This document shows positions 14,215 through 17,784 of a DNA stretch of 17,784 nucleotides, piece by piece. The notes under the pieces were generated by a model. That model saw only the letters and a list, made by a program, of their open reading frames with translations. It was not told the origin of the DNA and made no database searches. The stretch is from Aquimonas sp044344935 (GTDB taxonomy: Bacteria > Pseudomonadota > Gammaproteobacteria > Xanthomonadales > Xanthomonadaceae): assembly GCA_044344935.1 (NCBI GenBank), contig JBIJCA010000065.1, positions 1 to 17,784 on the forward strand, in the 5' to 3' direction. A program made the position numbers and the translations under genes. How positions within the stretch are numbered: position 1 is the first letter of the stretch; the number at the start of each line of letters is the position of its first letter.

Positions 14215-15271
14215 GCTGGCAGAGCGCCTGCGTCGACTCAGTGGACAGGCCGGCGCCCGATTCGAACCGACGCCGACGGCAGGCAGCGCCGAGGCCGCAC
14301 CGGAACGTCGTGTGCCGGCAGCATCCGATGCGGCATCCTCGATCCGCACGACGCCGGCGGCGGGCCTCAAGGCGCTGCTGCGGCGTCACCTGCGCGCGGG
14401 CCAGACGACAACGCCGGGCGTATCCGATCAGCGGCGCGACGGCGGCGGCTTCGGGCGTGCCGGCGACTTTGGGCTGCCGTCCGTTCAGCGCGATCTCCTT
14501 GAGCCGGCGCATGGCGGCGACGCCCGCCAGGATCGCGCGGCCGCGAGCGCTGCCTGGGCGGGCAGCGAGATCAGTCCGGGACTGTTCGAACACATCGAGC
14601 GCTTGGCGCTGGAACCGCCGCCAGAATGGCAGTGGCTGCCCGACCTGCATCCCCAGCTGCTGCCCAGCGACCGGCTGCTGCACTTCGATACCGAGACGAC
14701 CGGGCTCGCCGGCGGTACCGGCACGCGTGCCTTCATGCTCGGCTTCGCCCGCTGGCACGCCGCCGGGCTGGAGCTCAGACAGCTCTGGATCAGCCGACTC
14801 GGTGCCGAAGCGGCGATGCTCGAACGTTTCGCCCAGTGGCTGGCAGAGGAGGCGTTCCAGCTCGTCAGCTACAACGGCCGCAGCTTCGATGCGCCGCTGC
14901 TGCGCGCGCGCTATCGCCTGTGTCGTCAGCGCGATCCGCTTGCCGGCTTGCCGCACCACGATCTGCTGCCGGCGGTGCGGCGTCGCTTTCGCGGCGTGTG
15001 GCCGAGCTGTCGCCTCGCCGAGGCTGAAACGCGTCTGCTCGGCGTTGCACGCAGCGATGATCTGCCGGGCGCTGAGGTGCCCGCCGCCTTTCTTGCAAGC
15101 CTGCGCAGCGGTGATCCGCGTCCGCTCGAACGTGTGCGCCGCCATCACCGGCAGGATCTGATCAGCCTCGCGGCCCTGCTTCCGTGTCTGATCGGGCTGT
15201 CGGCGCAGGCGCCGCAGGACTGGGCGCTGGTGCGATCGCCGGGGGCGTGCGAGCGGCCAGCAGGGGCTTGA
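14207..15271 (+). CDS. mrfB: MrfB/YprB-type DEDDh exonuclease
   Basis: This is a 354-residue protein. Residues 1-~125 are Ala/Arg/Gly-rich, variable, and probably a linker after a short helix (SELAERLRRL). A ribonuclease H-like exonuclease core follows at ~155-320: HFDTETTGLAGGTGTRAF with Asp161 and Glu163, SYNGRSFDAPLLRARY with Asp228, and RRHHRQDLISL with His313 and Asp317 (HxxxD). All five expected metal/catalytic residues are present, with spacings close to those I remember for B. subtilis MrfB. That protein is a metal-dependent exonuclease working with MrfA in excision of mitomycin lesions. The ATG overlaps the mrfA stop, strongly implying co-translation. Only ~35 residues follow the core, so the C-terminal TPR-like region of the Bacillus protein appears absent. 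Confidence 0.88.
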   Translation: MSELAERLRRLSGQAGARFEPTPTAGSAEAAPERRVPAASDAASSIRTTPAAGLKALLRRHLRAGQTTTPGVSDQRRDGGGFGRAGDFGLPSVQRDLLEPAHGGDARQDRAAASAAWAGSEISPGLFEHIERLALEPPPEWQWLPDLHPQLLPSDRLLHFDTETTGLAGGTGTRAFMLGFARWHAAGLELRQLWISRLGAEAAMLERFAQWLAEEAFQLVSYNGRSFDAPLLRARYRLCRQRDPLAGLPHHDLLPAVRRRFRGVWPSCRLAEAETRLLGVARSDDLPGAEVPAAFLASLRSGDPRPLERVRRHHRQDLISLAALLPCLIGLSAQAPQDWALVRSPGACERPAGA

Positions 15272-15441
15272 AGACGTGGCTTCATGGGGCCCCAAATCGA
15301 GCCAGACGATCGCGGTGCGCGAACGGACGGTGCTTCCGAGTGCTCCGCTGGCATGGACACAGGCGCGTCTACCGCGCGCGGCCGACTGCGGCGAACCTGT
15401 CGACTGGAGCTTGCGTGGCCTCGGAGATTCCCGGCGCTTGG

Positions 15442-16833
15442 CTAGATCGCCCTGGAGAAACGCACCGGCTCGGCGACGTTCTGCAGATAGCGGTCAAAGC
15501 ACATGGCCACGATCCGCATCAGCAGGCGGCCGCGCTGGGTCACCCGGATGAAGCCCGGTTCAAGCGTGACCAGGCCATCCTCGATGAGCGGCGGCAGCTG
15601 TTCCAGGCCGTCGGCGAAGTAGGCGTCGAAGTCGATCCCGTAGCGCGACTCAAGATCGCGTTTGTCGATCTCGCCCTGGCACATCAGGTGCTGGATCAGG
15701 TCGGCGCGCAGCACGTCATCCCCGTCGAGATCCAGACCGCGGATCACCGGCTGGCGATCGGCTTCAACGGCGGCGACGTAGGCGCCCAGCTCGCGAGCGT
15801 TCTGGCTGAAATGATCGCCGATGCGGCTGATCGCACTCATGCCGAGGCCGATCAGGTCGGTGTCGGCGTGGGTGGTATAGCCCATGAAGTTGCGCTGCAG
15901 GCTGCCGTTTCGCTGCGCGCGGGCAAGCTCGTCTTCGGGCAGGGCGAAGTGGTCCATGCCGATGTAGTGGTAGCCGGCAGCCGACAGCTTTTCGATCGCA
16001 AGCTCGAGCAGGCGAAGCTTCATGGCGGGAGGCAGCAGGTCCTCGACCTTGATCTGCTTCTGTGCCTTGAACAGGTCGGGCAGGTGCGCATAGCTGTAGA
16101 CCGCCAGACGGTCGGGTCGGGTCGCGATCACCGTATCCAGGGTGCGCGCAAAGCCCGCCAGGTTCTGCCGCGGCAGCCCGTAGATCAGATCCACATTGAC
16201 CGAACGGAAGCCGTGCCTGCGGCAGGCCTCGATCACTGCCAGCGTCTCGTCGACGCTCTGAACGCGATTCACCGCCTCCTGCACTTCGGGGTCGAAGTCC
16301 TGGATGCCGAGGCTTGCGCGGTTGAAGCCGAGCTCGGCCAGTTGGGCGATTCCGTCGGGGTCGACGCTGCGCGGGTCGAGTTCGATCGAGAAGTCGCGGT
16401 CGGCGCGTGTGCTGAAGCGGAACTCGCGACCGAGGCTCAGGATCAGCTGCTCCATCAGCTCGGGCTTCAGGAAATTCGGGGTGCCGCCGCCGAGATGCAG
16501 CTGCACGACCTCGCGGTCGCGATCGAACAGCGGAGCCACCAGACCGATTTCGCGCTGGACATGGCCGAGATAGGTTTCGCCGCGGCGAAGGTCGCGCGTG
16601 ATGATCCGGTTGCAGCCGCAGTAGAAGCAGGGCGAGAGGCAGAACGGTACGTGCACGTACAGAGAGAGCGAGCGTGGAATCGGGTCCTCGTTGCTCTCGC
16701 GTGCAGCCTGACGGTAGGCGCGCGCATCGAACTTCTGAGTGAAGTGCGGGGCGGTCGGGTAGGAGGTGTAGCGCGGACCGGGACGGTCGTAACGGCGCAA
16801 CAGCTCGGCATGGAAGGGCGGGATCGTCGGCAT
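15442..16833 (-). CDS. hemN: Oxygen-independent coproporphyrinogen III dehydrogenase HemN
   Basis: This is a 463-residue radical-SAM enzyme converting coproporphyrinogen III to protoporphyrinogen IX in heme synthesis without oxygen. The hallmark GPRYTSYPTA is near the N-terminus. The cluster-binding CxxxCxxC is Cys65, Cys69, Cys72, followed by Cys74, as in true HemN (FCLSPCFYCGCN). LHLGGGTPNFL, IELDPRSVD, NVDLIYGLPRQ, YSYAHLPDLF, YIGMDHFALPEDEL and NFMGYTTHADTDL all follow E. coli HemN to the C-terminal VRFSRAI. The CxC and length separate it from HemW-like proteins. The ATG gives the standard N-terminus. An FNR/Anr box lies 35 bases upstream, implying induction under low oxygen. It is convergent with mrfB, separated by 170 bases in which I see no gene or clear terminator. 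Confidence 0.98.
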   Translation of the reverse strand: MPTIPPFHAELLRRYDRPGPRYTSYPTAPHFTQKFDARAYRQAARESNEDPIPRSLSLYVHVPFCLSPCFYCGCNRIITRDLRRGETYLGHVQREIGLVAPLFDRDREVVQLHLGGGTPNFLKPELMEQLILSLGREFRFSTRADRDFSIELDPRSVDPDGIAQLAELGFNRASLGIQDFDPEVQEAVNRVQSVDETLAVIEACRRHGFRSVNVDLIYGLPRQNLAGFARTLDTVIATRPDRLAVYSYAHLPDLFKAQKQIKVEDLLPPAMKLRLLELAIEKLSAAGYHYIGMDHFALPEDELARAQRNGSLQRNFMGYTTHADTDLIGLGMSAISRIGDHFSQNARELGAYVAAVEADRQPVIRGLDLDGDDVLRADLIQHLMCQGEIDKRDLESRYGIDFDAYFADGLEQLPPLIEDGLVTLEPGFIRVTQRGRLLMRIVAMCFDRYLQNVAEPVRFSRAI

Positions 16834-16868
16834 GGCGCGCAGTGTTGCGCTGCGGGTCGGCGACCGGC

Positions 16869-16882
16869 TTGATCGGGATCAA
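16869..16882 (-). promoter_or_regulatory. FNR/Anr box upstream of hemN
   Basis: TTGATCGGGATCAA is a perfect TTGAT-N4-ATCAA palindrome, the consensus for the oxygen-sensing regulators FNR and Anr. Its centre is at 16875.5. A class II site centred at -41.5 would place transcription start at about 16834, one base before the hemN ATG. At the matching -10 position (16846-16841, minus strand) the sequence is AACACT, a weak match that keeps the two most conserved bases. Confidence 0.85.
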
Positions 16883-16905
16883 GCGAGGGGCAGATGTCCC
16901 TCGCT
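16882..16905 (-). other. Perfect 8-bp hairpin between acyltransferase gene and hemN
   Basis: AGCGAGGG (16882-16889) and CCCTCGCT (16898-16905) form perfect arms around an 8-base loop. On the minus strand it lies 59 bases after the acyltransferase stop, where a terminator is expected, but no T-run follows. Its last base is the first base of the FNR box. It may end or slow transcription entering from the acyltransferase gene. Confidence 0.45.
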
Positions 16906-16964
16906 CAGCCCATAGGTCGAGCCGCCTCGCGCCGAGGTTCGGCGGCGGACTCCGCTGGCCTGCT

Positions 16965-17784
16965 TCAGCCCCGTTCGGCGCGCGTTGCGGCCAGCATGCG
17001 GCCGATCTCGGCGTCCTTCTCGGCCCACAGAGCGTTCAGCCAGAGCTGGAAACGCGCGCGGAATTCGCCATCCTCGAGATAGTCGTGGCCCAGCATGTCG
17101 GCCGGCAACTCGCGCAGCGTCGCGCGCAGCCTGACCTCGGGAATGTGCCCGGCCAGCAGATCGAAGAGGCTCGGTCGCCCCGCCGGATACAGCAGGCTGA
17201 CATCGATGAGCGCCTGCAGGCTGTCCCCCATGGCCTGCAGCACGAAACCCACGCCGCCCGCCTTGGGCGCCAGCAGGTGCGTATAGGGCGAGTTCTGGCG
17301 CGCGTGCTTGGCGGGCGTGAAGCGCGAGCCCTCGACGAAGTTCATCACCGACACCGGCGTGTAGCGGAACTTGGCGCAGGCGCGCTTCGTGGATTCGATG
17401 TCCTTGTCGCGCAGTGACGGGTTGCGTTCGATCTGCTCGCGGGTGTGGCGGCGCATGAAGGGAAAATCCAGCGCCCACCAGGCCAGGCCCATCACCGGTA
17501 CCCACATCAGCTGCTGCTTCAGGAAGAACTTCAGCATCGGAATGCGGCGGTTCATGGCCATCTGCAGCACGGGAATATCGACCCAGCTCTGATGGTTGGC
17601 GATGACCAGATACCAGCCCTCCGGCTTGAGCCCGTCGATACCTTCGAACAGGAAGCGCGTCGGAGTGAGCGTGCGCATCAGGGCGCTGTTGACTGCGACC
17701 CAGCTGGCCGCGATGGCGATCAGCACCCGGGTCAGTCCCACTTGTGCGGAGCGGAAGCGGAGCACCAGCTTGAACAGCGCGAAC
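16965..17784 (-). CDS. yihG: YihG/PlsC-type acyltransferase, N-terminus cut by window edge
   Basis: The visible 272 residues belong to the 1-acyl-sn-glycerol-3-phosphate acyltransferase superfamily, inner-membrane enzymes that transfer acyl chains to lysophospholipids. The catalytic HxxxxD is in NHQSWVD (His codon 17592-17594, Asp 17577-17579). FFLKQQLMWVP, GLAWWALDFPFMRR and FVEGSRFTPAKHARQ (acyl-acceptor EGxR motif) follow E. coli YihG closely, including the C-terminal RARFQLWLNALW. A GTG at 17765-17763 could serve as a start. However, the frame stays open to the edge with hydrophobic residues (FALFKL), and homologues have an extra N-terminal membrane segment, so the gene almost certainly continues outside the window. 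hemN follows on the same strand after 131 bases. Confidence 0.9.
   Translation of the reverse strand, partial: FALFKLVLRFRSAQVGLTRVLIAIAASWVAVNSALMRTLTPTRFLFEGIDGLKPEGWYLVIANHQSWVDIPVLQMAMNRRIPMLKFFLKQQLMWVPVMGLAWWALDFPFMRRHTREQIERNPSLRDKDIESTKRACAKFRYTPVSVMNFVEGSRFTPAKHARQNSPYTHLLAPKAGGVGFVLQAMGDSLQALIDVSLLYPAGRPSLFDLLAGHIPEVRLRATLRELPADMLGHDYLEDGEFRARFQLWLNALWAEKDAEIGRMLAATRAERG

Noticed and set aside
11968..14370. 800-codon minus-strand open frame opposite mrfA
   Set aside because: The antisense of an intact helicase gene, with no motif of its own; open frame length alone means little at this base composition.
15272..15441. TGGGGCCCCA palindrome and short inverted repeats between mrfB and hemN considered as a bidirectional terminator
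   Set aside because: The palindrome has no loop and no T-run follows on either strand, so terminator function cannot be supported.
15184..16872. 562-codon plus-strand open frame opposite hemN
   Set aside because: hemN on the minus strand is complete with every HemN motif. The opposite frame has no family resemblance and would start inside mrfB.

Overview
The window is high-GC, densely packed bacterial chromosome. Gene content and protein signatures point to a gammaproteobacterium close to the Xanthomonadales/Lysobacterales. The signs are a 1167-residue SMC, a LigA of 794 residues with large insertions, the DUF4845-rnc-era-recO cluster, a yciI-bolA-peptidyl-prolyl isomerase run, and a YihG-like acyltransferase next to hemN. 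The order-level placement is inference. No rRNA, tRNA, CRISPR array, transposase or prophage gene was seen.

Left part (1-10490). A truncated YciO/Sua5-type gene on the minus strand diverges from a long plus-strand series: yciI, bolA, a parvulin-type lipoprotein, smc, ligA, a DUF4845 membrane protein, rnc, era and recO. Most junctions are overlaps (ATGA) or gaps of 4-24 bases. The only large gap is 104 bases, between ligA and the DUF4845 gene. The series combines chromosome maintenance (SMC, LigA, RecO), RNA processing and ribosome assembly (RNase III, Era), and Fe-S and envelope housekeeping (BolA, the isomerase). zipA, which often lies between smc and ligA in related bacteria, is not here: only 10 bases separate the two genes.

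Middle (10491-11775). About 390 bases between the convergent recO and rsmE genes hold repeats. The main one is a pair of 33-base inverted copies, each able to fold into a hairpin, whose two differences are compensatory. rsmE (16S rRNA U1498 methyltransferase) then lies divergent from a helicase gene. The 157 bases between them contain two perfect interrupted palindromes and a third short inverted repeat.

Right part (11776-17784). The helicase gene overlaps by 8 bases a DEDDh exonuclease gene. Together they match the MrfA/MrfB (YprA/YprB) pair, known in Bacillus subtilis as a mitomycin C lesion repair system. This is the most interesting locus in the window. Convergent to it lies hemN (oxygen-independent coproporphyrinogen III dehydrogenase), preceded by a perfect FNR/Anr box placed so that a class II promoter would start the mRNA almost at the start codon. 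A YihG/PlsC-type acyltransferase, cut by the right edge, lies upstream of hemN on the same strand.

The window is mainly conserved housekeeping DNA. The less explained parts are the mrfAB pair with its palindromic upstream region, the hairpin repeat between recO and rsmE, and the hemN control region.
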